From Prunella strophiata (lineage: Eukaryota; Chordata; Aves; Passeriformes; Prunellidae): a stretch of 64,000 nucleotides of DNA. This document shows positions 14,166 through 25,472 of the stretch, piece by piece (positions within the stretch are counted from its first letter, which is position 1; the number at the start of each line of letters is the position of its first letter). The translations under genes were made by a program, and so were the position numbers. The notes under the pieces are model-generated. The model was given only the letters and a program-made list of their open reading frames with translations. It was not told the DNA's origin and did no database searches. The stretch spans positions 65,068,330 to 65,132,329 of the forward strand of contig JAZBQD010000015.1 in NCBI GenBank assembly GCA_036583965.1. Reading direction: 5' to 3'.

Positions 14166-16199
14166 TAGACTAATACTTAGCCTGTAGTTTTCCTTTCAAT
14201 CTTTGGGTAAATTGTTCTGCTGGAATAGAAAGGGGAAGGTTTGCCATTACATAAGGTGTGTCTTAGTCCTCTTCTCAGATAAATTTTCTGTACTTTGACT
14301 CTTAAGTGGGAGACCTGGATCCCTGTGGAAACCTTGGGAGTAATATGTCCTGTGAAAATACTTGAAATGCCCTTGTCCCTGGGAAAGGGAAAAATCAACA
14401 AAGTAGTGCAACATCTCATATGAACTTCTGTGAAGAGAAGCCAAGTATTTTACATTGAAACCTGAAATACTGAGAATTTGCAAAAACAGCTCATTCTAAC
14501 TGTGGAAAGAGAGCAATCCTCTCCTATTCTGATAGAGGCCACAAGCTGGAGAAAGTAGCACAAGAGTATTTGGCTTTTTATTTAAGTAATAGGATTGATG
14601 AAATAGTATATAAATAGGATCCTAGCTTGTAAAAGCATTTGACTTCATACTATTTGCTATACCATTTTCTAGAGAAATCAACCACCCTCTAAGGTATACT
14701 GATAAAAAATACATACATTTAAAAAATATTTTCCAGGACCTTTGTTTTAAAGTGAATGTGGTACCTAAATTTGTGTATCAGAGCAATTTTTATTTTTTTT
14801 TTTAATATGAATTTGCTTGCTAGTAATTAGTAGAGATAGAATTCAATACTGTGGAAGAGCTTACTTAAACTGCTTTGTTGGAGTGGACTGCTTTGTATTT
14901 TGGGAGTTTTTCCCTTTGTATTTATCTCACTGAGGCACCACTGTGTTGTTATGAGGATTTATTTTGGATATTGCTCTTTTCCACTTCAGTGGTAACTTTT
15001 CTCGTATAATGATTGGTTATGAAAGCAGCTTTGCTTTTCTGGTATTATATGTTGACAAAAGAAAATAAATGGATGACTTTTTCATTTTAAAAGTAGAAGT
15101 TTTGGAAAAAAAAAAAAAGAGGCACATGGAAAATTGGTTGGCACCAGCAGTGCAATGCTTCTTTCTGACTGCAGCCTGCTTGACAGTGGGGCTGTGCAGG
15201 CTCAGGGTCCCAGACCAATCTGCACCTCTGTGAGGAGAAAGCCAGCTGGCATTTTTGAGGCTTGTGCTGCTGAGGTATAGTATACCTGTATATAGCATGT
15301 AGATCCCTCCATTTGTAAGAGAGCAGAAAGATTCCTGCCTTGGCCCCTTCAGGACAGAAGTATAGACACAGTAAAATAGATGCTTCATGGCCTGTCTGCA
15401 AATTGAGATACCTTATGAGTTGCTCATTGTTATTTTGAAATCAGTTATTCCAGCCTTCTGCAGAAAAGGCAGTTTCTTCTTTCCACCAGAAAATGCCATC
15501 TACCACAGAGATCTCTGAGCATTGTTCTATTGACTGCTGGTCAGTGCAGCATTTTTATCAGACTTTCTACTCTGGTCAGAAAGGATCAGGAATTGAAAGA
15601 GTGCTCCCCCCTCTCATAAGGGTGGAGAGATACTGTGGTCTGTGTTCTCATGTGTATTTTGTTGCAACATACTGACTGTTGCTTCTGTATTTTTCAATAC
15701 AGAAATACTTTTAAAATCTTGGAAATACCTTCAGATGCCTTCTTCTATTAGTGAATATAGGTATTCATTCTGATTTTTTCACAGAAAAACCTTGAAGTAT
15801 CGTAATGTTGAGAGGTGTTTTCCTTCCCTCTTTGAATTCAGTTTCTTTTCTTTGGTGTCATGTTACATTAAGAGGCCATAATGAATTGTCACAAGGTGAT
15901 ACTTGTAAGCTACTGAACTGTAGAAGCCTGAAGTTATAAAACCAATTGGAATTCTCCAGTGGAAGAAAAGATTATGTGGTTTGTAAAGACAGAAAGTTGC
16001 TGTCTGAAGCTTATGTCTTCATAGGAACTTGAACAGAAAAATGCTTAGAACTAGAGGATATTCTTGTTGTTAGAGACCTTTCTAGATGCTTTTAGTTGAT
16101 AGTCATGTGGGTTGTTCCAAGCTCTTACTCAAAGCAGAGTCAAAACTGAATTTAAACTTTTTATTTGAATTCAGACTGAAGGTATTGTCTCATCTTGAA
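14166..16199. other. EPB41L4B: Intron 1 of EPB41L4B, unremarkable stretch
   Basis: No gene is seen. The stretch is AT-rich intron between two CR1 blocks. It contains an A13 run at 15106-15118 and a T-run near 14792-14804. The short open frames on both strands have no recognisable protein content. Confidence 0.6.
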
Positions 16200-17230
16200 A
16201 GCAGTGATGAACATGCTACAACTTCTCTGGGCAGCCCTAAGAGAAAAGGTTTTTAGGACATCTAATTGGAACCTTTTCTGTGTCAGTTTGTGTCTTGTTC
16301 TCTTACCATGCATCTCAGTGGAGACCCTGGCTATGTCTTTGTCTTTGCAGTTACTTCTGCTTAGCTCTCAGATTGCTCTTCTCTTTTACAAACCTTCTTT
16401 CCTCTGGGCTAAACAATCCCAGCTCCTTCAGCCATTCCTCATGGGGAAGGTGCTGCCCTTTGCAGAACCCCCTCCAGTTATCAATGTCTTTCTTGTAACT
16501 TGTCCTAAAACTGGCTGCCTTCTCCCAGATGTGATCTAAGGAGCATTGAGTAATTAGGAATATAGAGTTCACTCAGTCTGCTTGTAATGCTCCTGTTGCT
16601 ACAGTCCAGTGTGTTTGTTGCCTTCCTTGTTGCCAGGCATGCTCCTGGTTTGCCTGAGTGTCAGGTCCTTTCCAGCTGAGCTGCTCCCAGCTAATCAGAC
16701 CCCAGCCTGTACCACTGCAGGGAGTTAGTCTGTCCCAAGTGCAGAACTTTGTATTTGCCCACTGTTTGAGTTTCATGAGGAAAGTTCCTCTTGGCCCATT
16801 CTGCCAGCCTGTCTTGGTTACTTTGAGGGGCTGCCCTGCACTTCAGTGTGACTAACCCCTCAGCTCACTGAGTGCCAAGATCTCAGTGAGGATGCATTCT
16901 GGTTGAGGAGCTCTACTTGTAAGTGAGCTTTAGGTATAGTATGGACTGATAACTTCTGCCTTTTGAGCCAAATGATCCAGCCAGTGTTTCATCCACCTAG
17001 AGTCTGTATGTGTTAACTATCCATACACCTGACCTGGATTCAAGGGTTCTGTCAGATAAGATGTTGAAAGTTCTTTAGTCAAAGTGAGCAACTGTGCTCC
17101 CTTCTCATTCACAGATTTAGTCACTTCATCATAGTGGTCAGTTGTGTTGATCAAGCAGATTTATCCTTGGGAAATACATGCTGCTGTTTTTCTCCATCAT
17201 CTGCTTTGTGTGCCCTATGATATTGTGGTT
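16200..17230 (-). mobile_element. CR1 LINE fragment, minus orientation (3' UTR into ORF2)
   Basis: Read on the minus strand this is a CR1 copy running from its 3' region into ORF2. The + strand shows 'acttctctgggcagccct' near 16220 and 'ctgggctaaacaatcccagc' near 16402, followed by 'ccttcagccattcctcatgg'. 'gtcccaagtgcagaactttg' lies near 16733, which in reverse complement is the conserved CR1 'CRVLHLG' region. 'tgatccagccagtgtttcat' lies near 16974 and 'tgttgatcaagcagatttat' near 17145, where the family reads toward the SKAFDTV region. The frame is destroyed by many indels. The 5' limit is uncertain. Confidence 0.8.
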
Positions 17231-17689
17231 AATGCTTTCTGAAAACAACTAGAAGTCTGCTGCCCATTGTCATTACAGAGGCTTTCAGCCACCCAAACAT
17301 CTGCTAAGAAGGCTTCAAAATTTTGGGCAGATGATGTTGGAGGTTCCTAGAAGTTGTAGCTGATGAATTCCTAGCAGATGAAGCTAATGCTCTGTTTGCC
17401 CCATTGTACAACAAAGATGAAAGAGTCTGGTGGATCTTGAATGATAATGAGATGACTGAGTTCAGTATCTGGAGAAAGCTTGGAAAGCTGGGCAGTAAAA
17501 AAAAAATTAGGCCTGTGGACAAGACTGTTGCTTATCTGAGAATTTTTAAAATTAGAATCCCTGGGGGAGGTGTTTGATAAAGGACTTAGAAAAGGAAATT
17601 TGAAAATATGAGCTGTTGGAGAGCTCAAGAAAACACCATCTCATTCTCCAGGTACATCAAGACTTTGAACTGAAAAGCCCACTTGACTG

Positions 17690-19120
17690 AACAAGAGACT
17701 TCTTTATGAACAAAACCAAAATCTTTATGAGAAATAACGTATAAGAAGTGTAAACAGGGAGCAGCAACATAAGTATGAAAGCATTACTCAGGTATTTAAG
17801 GATGAAAAATGAAAGGCCAAAGCCCAGCAGAGTCAGGGCTAATGAAGATTAACAGGAAGGGTTTCTACATGTTTAATAGTAGATAAGGGAAAAATTACAG
17901 GTAAAGGTTAATCGTATGCTCATCTGCAAAAAAACTATGGCAGAACTCTGAAAGTAATAGGCTGGTCAGCCTTATTGCTATCCTTGGAAGGATCATGGCT
18001 TGTTTCCACATTGGTTAAGTTTGTAAATAAAGAATTTACTACTTAATAGTGTGCATGTGACAAGAGTGTGCTTACTCAATCTTGTAGCCTTCTGTGGCAA
18101 AATGGCTCTCTGCGTGAATGACAGAAGTGTACACCTTCTGAGGTTACTAAGGGTTTGAATAATGCCACCAACTGCATTCACATTCAGAGGTCTAAGGAAG
18201 TATGGGCTGGATGAACAAGCTGCTTAATGGGTTGAAAATCAGCTGGACTATTATCAATAGCTCAGCATCCAGCTGGCAGCTGACTGAGTGCAGTATGCCA
18301 AGGGTTGATTCTGGGGTCCATATTTTTCAATATGTAGTGATTTGGAGGATGACATATATTTGCAAATTACACTAAATTAGTGGGAGTGGCTGACATGACA
18401 TATAGCAAAACATAAATCCAGAGGGATCCTGAGAGACTTAAGACTTGGGCCATCAAAAGCTTCATGAAGTAGAACAAAGTGGTGCACCTGATGCTTAACA
18501 ATACCATGAATCAGAGCAGCTGGGAATGGGCTAAGTGGCAGTTCTGCTCAAAAGAACCAGGGATTATGGTTGAAAGCAAGTTAAATATTAACCAGTAGTG
18601 TGCCATCATTGTCAATAAATCTGGTGCTGTGCTACATTAGGAGCATAGCCAGCAGATGATGGGAATTCATTGTTGCTTGGTCCTTGGCACTGAGGATCCT
18701 CTACTAAGAACATTCCTTTTCGGCCCACTAGAAAAGTAGATGTCAGGAAACTGCAGATGTTTCAGTGGATGGTTGTCAGGGTGGTCTGCATGACCTGCAA
18801 GGGGAGGCTGAGGGGACTGAGCCCTGTCTGGTATAGAGTAAGCTAATAACAGTCTGCAACTATTTGAAGGGCAGTTAAAAAGATGATGGTGCCTAAGCTT
18901 GTCTTGGTAGTGACAGATGATGTAACAAGACCAAAGACCTGTTTGCAGCTTGAGAGGTTTACAGTGAGCATTATGAAAACTTACTCCACTGGGAAGGTAG
19001 TGTAGCACTAGCACAGTTTATGCAGAGAAGCCATGAGGTCTCTCCCCATAAAAGTTTTCAGGAGCTGGGTGGATGGGATAATCCATCCATCTCTCCTTAT
19101 TGTGTTTAGATATGCAAGGC
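17690..19120 (+). mobile_element. CR1 LINE fragment, plus orientation (ORF2 reverse transcriptase into 3' region)
   Basis: Translating in shifting frames gives recognisable pieces of CR1 ORF2: NRKGFYMF near 17850, a degraded 'LNLVAFCGKMA' block near 18075, LRKYGLDEQAA near 18190, then 'tgggagtggctgacatgaca' near 18380 and a 3' region with 'aaggggaggctgaggggact' near 18798. Stops and frameshifts are frequent, so the copy is dead. It sits head-to-head (5' ends facing) with the minus-oriented CR1 immediately upstream. Both limits are approximate. Confidence 0.75.
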
Positions 19121-22100
19121 AGGGTATGTTGAAGCCTCCTGCCCTTTGATAGTTTTACGTTACCTTGTTTTGTTTTATTTTTCTTGGGAGTGTGTATGTA
19201 TAGATGTGAAACCTCTCTGAATTCAGTGGAGATGCTTTAACATGCCCTAGCAGCAAGTGTTGTAGTTAATGAACGCACCTCCAGTGTGTAGGGAAAGAGA
19301 TGGGAAAAGAAAGAACCACAGTTGTGTCCTTTAAACAAGAATGCTTTGTTCAGCATTGGCAGCAGTAGTCTCTTGGGCTCTGGCCTAGGGAAATGTGGTA
19401 ATATTTCAGACTTCAAGATTGTAGTCTGGCTTTTCTCCCTATCAAGGGAGTGGAAGTCTAGGCTGAGTCCTACTAGCCAAGTTTTGTTGGTTTTTATTTT
19501 TATCTTTGCCATAATGATGAGACATTCCCTCCTAGTAATGGAATTCTAATAGAGCTTTTGGACAACCCTTAGTATCTTTGTAGGCTTCATTGCCTCCAGG
19601 CAGCCTCTCGACCAAAATGGTGATGAGAAAGTGGATCTCAAGTGTGCCTGGGTCTCTTCACATGTGCATCCATGCACACATTTGGCTGTCTTGGGCAGCT
19701 GGGAGTTTCTTGGAAGCAGTTTGCTCTTGAGCTCCTTGTACTTCACTAAATCAACATCTCTTCCACAAGGGCTTTCTCTGTCACTGATGAATGGCAATTC
19801 AAGTTCAGCACTAGCAGGAAGCAGAAACTGGAAAGCAGTAGAGAGCTTGAGAACTCTTAGATATGTTTAGCAATTCCTGTCTGTAGCTTCAAGAGTTAGC
19901 AAAGACTAGGTGTATTCACACCAAAAGGTTGAGTTTACTCTGTGAGAATAAACATTGACTTGCTGCAGCAACGTAGTCTAAGTCTGTGCTTAATATGCCT
20001 AATGTGAAATAATCCTGTATTCTCACTAGGATGACAGTGATTATTCCCCAACTTTCATCATAGTTGCTGCTTAATTGTTACCTTTCCGTAGTAGGATGCC
20101 ATACCTCTGCACTTGATACTGTTGTCTAGAACTGACAGTAATTTTATAATAAACTTTAAGTTCTAGCTCTTCTGTAGTAGGCAGATGTGTTGAACTGGAA
20201 GCATGATATCTGAGTGAGTTGCTCATGAGTTTGTGTTTGAAAGCTGTAGCATGGTAGTGGGTTGTGTGAGAGCTGTGCTTCCTTTCTCCTGATTTGAGGC
20301 AGTGGCACTTCAGAGTTTGTTGCACAATTTTCTGGAGCTGTTTGTCTGGGCAATGTGTTGCTTGGGCAATCATAGGCTGTTGATGCAGGGCCTTCTGCCA
20401 ACTAATTGCCCAACTATTTTCCCTCCTGTACCTTGATTCTTGCATTGCAGTCAGTTCTCCAGTACAATTATTTACACATGCAGTAATTTTGTTGGTTTTG
20501 GAAAAATTGTTTGTAAATATCTTTTCTGCTCAACTTTTCTAATGTCATCCACTTCCCCCTCTGGGCCCTCCAGTTTCAATATTTACATTTGTTTTTGTAA
20601 TTGAAGAAGTTCTTAAGTAGCTTGAACTTAAAATAGCTGTGTTGGGCAAAAAGTAAACAGAATGTCTCCTTACAAGTCTTGTAGCTGTGCAAGTCCTAAA
20701 GATGAGCATCTAGATCTTGTTAATGGTGCCCAACCAGGCTATAATTAAGGCAGGGCTTGTGCTGGGCATTGCAGGATCATGCAGCAAGATAAATTTATGA
20801 CCTTTAACTGGTCTTGTAAGGCTCAGTATGTATACCATCTAAAAGAGAATGATGTTTGTTGTTCTATTAATGCTGGTGATCTCTATGGGTTCCAGGCTAG
20901 TCGATGACCACCAGCTGGTCTCCTGTCTGTTTCCACATTGTCTCTTCTTGAGGTTGAATTTTTTAATTGTACCTCATACATTTCAAAATTTGCATCTGCT
21001 TCTGTGGTTCTTGTTCCCTTCTTTTCCATTTCATTGCTGTCTTCTCTTGACTCTTCAATGCTACACATAGTTGCAGCCCTCACTTTTTTCAGTCCAGGTC
21101 TTTCTCCTCTGCTCCACTGCAAAGACTTTGATCCCTTGGTTTCTGCATCTAATGAGATGCTAGATGTGCACTCCTGGTACTGCATGCTTTCTCTGTCAGC
21201 TAACTGATCTGCCTACCATGTTCAGTACAGAAAAAAATCACTCCTTTTGTATTAATATTGTGATATTATATGAACAAAATATTACTTGACTCCACTAACC
21301 CCTACCCTATGTGAAAACATCAAAATAAGATTTCATCTGTTTATAGAGGTGCTGCAAAAAGAATACAGGATCAATAGCTGGGCTGCTATGAAGTACAAAA
21401 ATACAGATGCCATCTAAAGCTGTTGAGAAAAATGAAGATGTGATTTTAGTGCATGATAAAAGTATGGTATGTGGTGTCTGTTCTATTACGTAGTGTTACA
21501 TGTGCACCAGCTTGTTCTGACATGTAAATAAGGCAGTTCTGGTTTCCTTGTGAAGCTTTGTAAATAGTGCAGCATACCTGCTGATATCTTCCAAAAGGAA
21601 GAAGATGTTTGCAATTTTTTGTAAATCCTCACGTCTAAGTATGATGCAAATATTACGAGTGAAAAACACTGCTAAGTACATGCTACACTAAGTACTTATT
21701 CACCTTGATGGGTTATGTTCAGAACTACTTGTAGTTGTTTGGGATTTTTTTATTATTATTATTTCAAGCAATGTCTTTGGTTTGCCTTTGAAGCCCTTTT
21801 TAGTTCTTGCTGAGTCAGTCTCACTCTGCAGTCGAAAATGATATGTGTTTAACCTAGTTTTTAGTATTAAGACTTAACACCATAAGAAACTTAGCCATAA
21901 TAGTTCTAGCAGAGCTTGTTCTGCTATGGTTACCTTGCAGACTTCCTATTCTGAAATGGGTGCTGAGCTTACTGAAGTGCAGAAGTTACTCCAGAACAAA
22001 TTGCTTGTGGCACAACCTCTTCATGAGGGAAGTGGAGTGTCAAGTTACCTTACTGACCACGAAAACAGCTGCCTGTCTCCAGATGGCAAACAACCTGTAA

Positions 22101-23502
22101 CTCATTCCTTCATCTGTGTGTTCCTTCCAGGGTCTTGAAGACAACTGGTGACCCTCTGGAAGATGATGCTTTAAGCATTGACTGTGTTGGTTTAAAGCAA
22201 ATTGGTTAGACATGTATATTTCTGAAAATTGTTGTTTGATCTTGTGTCCTGGGAACCACAATGTATTATGCCTATGGATTTTTTTTTTTTTTTAAATGCT
22301 TGTTTTGAGTAGTTAGGCTTCCATTTTTCATGCAGTTATATTTAACTAAGTGGCTACTTCAGAGGAGAATAACAAAGATAATTGTTTGAGTTTGATGTCC
22401 TCCCTTACCCTTGTGCTTCAAGCAAATCTTCCAATTTAATACTCACCCTAGATCATGGTTTATCCTGAAAATTCAAAACAACCAGCAGATTTAACGGTGA
22501 TGAAAACTAGAAGACAACTGGAACATAACTTGGGAAAATGCTTTGCTTCTAAATGCTGCATGTAAACAAAATGGACATTAATTCAGTACTAGTTACACAC
22601 AACGTCATGAGAGGCTTCTTACCAACAAACTGTCAATCTTATGTCTGTTCATTTGCAGGAAGCTTAAATTGGGGAAGGGGGGGGGAAGTGGGAACATTTA
22701 TGACTCACATGGATTGGGAGATAATAAATCTAAACCTATGTTTACATTTAAAATAACATAAGGCTTTAAAAATGTTTCAAACAGTTAAATATTTGTCATA
22801 TTGTAGTTTGTAAATTTTGTGTCTTCATGATTCACTGGGGAAAATGAATTCACTGGGAGTGAGAGAACAGCTCAGGCTGAAGAAGAACGGTTTCCAGCAC
22901 ATGAGATTTCACAGCCCCTGGATGTTGTGAAAATGAAGCTGGAAAGCATTTGGCCTTGCTTGCAGGCAGGTGTGCACTCCCCGCTGACTCCCTGTGGCCC
23001 ATGGTGTCTTGGCACTTCCCTTTGTATGGAATGTCTGAGCAGAGAGTGCTCTCACATGGAAATAAGCTGTGTTTTGTTGTGTTTATATCAGTAAATATAT
23101 TGCATCTCTTAAAAGGCTGGCTTCTAATTCAATGCCCAGAGTTATTGAATAACAAGTGTGGAATCATTTCCTCCTCTGAAAGTTGGGAGTGGGGCAGGAA
23201 GATGAGCGAGACAGACAAAAGAGACAGCCTAGTTGTCAGAGACTGAAAGAGTTTTTATGCCTTGTTGAGGACGTGAGTTCAGTGATATTGTCAGCAGAGA
23301 GAGTATTGCCTTTCAGTAACAATGAGTATGGCAGATCTAAGATAACCTGGTTTTGAGCTAGTACAGCAAGATGCTCTTCCCTCCCCCCTGAACCCTGGCT
23401 ATTTTGAATTTCACACTGATGGCCCTGTAATCTGTATGTGATGTATGAGAAGCATGCATACCAAGGTCAAGACAGTGGAGTCTGCAAAAGGGCATAAACA
23501 TA
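19121..23502. other. EPB41L4B: Intron 1 of EPB41L4B between CR1 and LTR; no gene seen
   Basis: No supported gene is present. The stretch holds a T15 run at 22279-22293, a G9 run at 22677-22685 and several chance frames of 60-124 codons with no family resemblance. The pyrimidine-rich part near 20900-21210 gives overlapping frames on both strands; I could not assign it to a repeat. Confidence 0.55.
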
Positions 23503-24435
23503 CATACTGGATTTGTGTGGCAGGGTTTGTTTGCAGGGAGGCTGCAGGGATGGCTTCTGTGAGGAGATTCAGGAGCTGGCCCCATTGTCAGATGGAACCA
23601 GTTCCAGCAGCTTTCTAGATGGAATTGCCACTGGCTAAAACCAAGTCCATCAGCAATGCTGAAGCATCTCTGTGATAACATATTTAAGAAGGTGAAAAAA
23701 TCCGTGCACAGCAGCTGTGAGAGGAGCAAGAAAACTGTGAAACAAACAGCCCTGCAGACACCAAGGGCACTGGAGGAGGAGGGGCAGGAGATGCTTCAGG
23801 CACCAGAACACAAATTCCCCTGCAGCCTGTGGTGAAGAGCAGGTTGAGGCAGGCCCATGGTCCCTCTTAAGCCCATGGGGCCCACAGAGGAGCAGAGATC
23901 CACCTTCAGTCCATGGAGGACCCAAAGCAGGAGCAGATGGATGTCCAAAGGAGACTGTGCCCCTATGGAGAGAGGAGCCCCCGCTGGAGCAGGCTGGGGG
24001 AGATGCTGAAGCAGTCTGTTCCTGAATGACTCTGCCTTATGGAATTATCCCATGCTGGAGTCAGTCCTGAAGAGCTGTAGACCATGAGAAGATTGCACTC
24101 TGGAGAAGTCAGTGAAGGGCTGTATCCCATGGGGTTGGATCCTGTCCTGAAACAGGGAAAGGAAGGAGCAGTGGATGAGGAAGAAGCACCAGTGAAGAGA
24201 CACCACTACCCATTCTCCCCAGTGCCACTCAGTGAGTGAGGAGGTAGAAGAGTCTGGGGTGAAGTTGAGCCTGGGAAGAAAGTGGGGGGGGGAGGTTTGT
24301 TTAGTTCTGATTTTATGTCTCACTATCCTCCTGCTGTTATTAATTGGCAATGAGCTAAGTTAATCTTCTTCAAGTTGAATTTGTTTTGCCCATGACAGTA
24401 GTGATCTTTCTGTACTTTCTGTCAACCTGATAGGA
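23503..24435 (+). mobile_element. Solitary endogenous-retrovirus LTR, 3' end truncated
   Basis: The sequence follows an LTR type I recognise from many bird genomes: 'ttgtgtggcagggtttg' near 23513, 'gggatggcttctgtgag' near 23547, 'gataacatatttaagaaggt' near 23676, repeated 'ccatggagga' and 'gctggagcag' modules from 23850 to 24000, 'ggggtgaagttgagcctggg' near 24257, and a 3' part with 'ttttgcccatgacagtag' near 24384. No gag, pol or env sequence lies beside it, so it is a solo LTR and codes for nothing. About the last 100 bp appear to be missing, where it abuts a CR1 fragment. I cannot assign it securely to ERVL or ERVK. Confidence 0.8.
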
Positions 24436-24439
24436 TATA

Positions 24440-24835
24440 TGATCCAGCCTTGTAACACTATTGTAGCTCTTTCCTGATCTCTGGCTTTGTGTCTTGTTTA
24501 CTGCCCTCACACACGTCACCTGCACACCCCAGCTTGGTGTTGTCTGAAAAGTGATGTGTTCCATCTCTTTCCTCCATATGGTAGATGCAGGATGTTGAAC
24601 AGGATTGGTTCCAGGATAGATGCCTAAGGGAATTCCCATTACAGCATGTCTCTAGGTAGTGTTCAAACCACTACCCACTTCCCTTTGAGACCAGTGATCT
24701 AAACATCAACAGTTGACCTATCTAGACAGTAGTGTGCCATTGTGGATGTGGGGATGTTGTGGGAAACCATGCTGAAAACCCATTAATCAAGGTAAACAAC
24801 TTTTGTTGGTCTCTCACCCAAGATGATGAAAAGGC
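24440..24835 (-). mobile_element. CR1 LINE ORF2 fragment, minus orientation
   Basis: On the + strand 'agcttggtgttgtctgaaaa' (near 24530), 'gttgaacaggattggttcca' (near 24595) and 'tgggaaaccatgctgaaaac' (near 24760) are the reverse complement of the CR1 reverse-transcriptase segment containing the PQGSVLGP-to-FADDTKLGG region. The fragment starts mid-ORF2 exactly where the LTR breaks off, so its own 3' end is missing. It is decayed and non-functional. Confidence 0.85.
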
Positions 24836-25317
24836 ATTATTAAAGATCTTCAGTGTGTGTGATTGGTGAGTGAGCATTCATCTTATCACTCTCTTCATCT
24901 AAATTGCTTGTTTTCCCCCAACATATGGTATTTTTGATACAGGGAGATGAAAGACTAGTCTCTCTTAGTCTACAGACTCTCTGGCTGTATCAACAGTCAT
25001 ATGTGCTTTGTTGCTCAGCCTAAATAAACTTCACAACATGCTGTCTCTTTCAGAATAGGCACAGCTGAACAAGTGAGTTGACACTTGTTCTTCCTGCATC
25101 ATCAGTGTGGTGTTGTATTTAGTTGCACTTAGAGGCTCTGCTGGCTACATACCAGATGACTTTGAAGTCATCTGAGTTGCTGGTGTCATCTAAAAGCTGT
25201 CAGGCAGCCAGGGTTTGGCTTGCAGGACTTTGCTCCAACAGAAGAACCTGAGTTTGCTCTTGTCCAAGTCAGTAAATCTGGTAATGAGAAACATTGTTCA
25301 TATTTATAATGTCTCCA

Positions 25318-25472
25318 GAACGGTAATGGATTCCCTAACACTGGACACTTTTAAGATTGACCTGGACAGGGTACTGGGCCCTCTTGTCTAGAATGTGCTT
25401 TTGCCAAGGCAAGTTGGACCAGATGACCCTTGAGGTCCCTTCCAACCTGGTATGCTATGATTCTATGACTAG
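25318..25472 (+). mobile_element. CR1 LINE 3' terminus
   Basis: This is a short 5'-truncated CR1 tail: 'gtaatggattccctaacac', then 'ttggaccagatgacccttga', 'ggtcccttccaacctggtat' and the terminal 'gctatgattctatgact', which retains the CR1-type ATTCTATG end. It is better preserved than the other copies, so it may be younger. Confidence 0.9.

Noticed and set aside
20883..21207. Overlapping 73-100-codon frames in a pyrimidine-rich region, considered as a retroelement or exon
   Set aside because: No motif of a polymerase, capsid or host protein is visible, and no splice-consistent exon was found.
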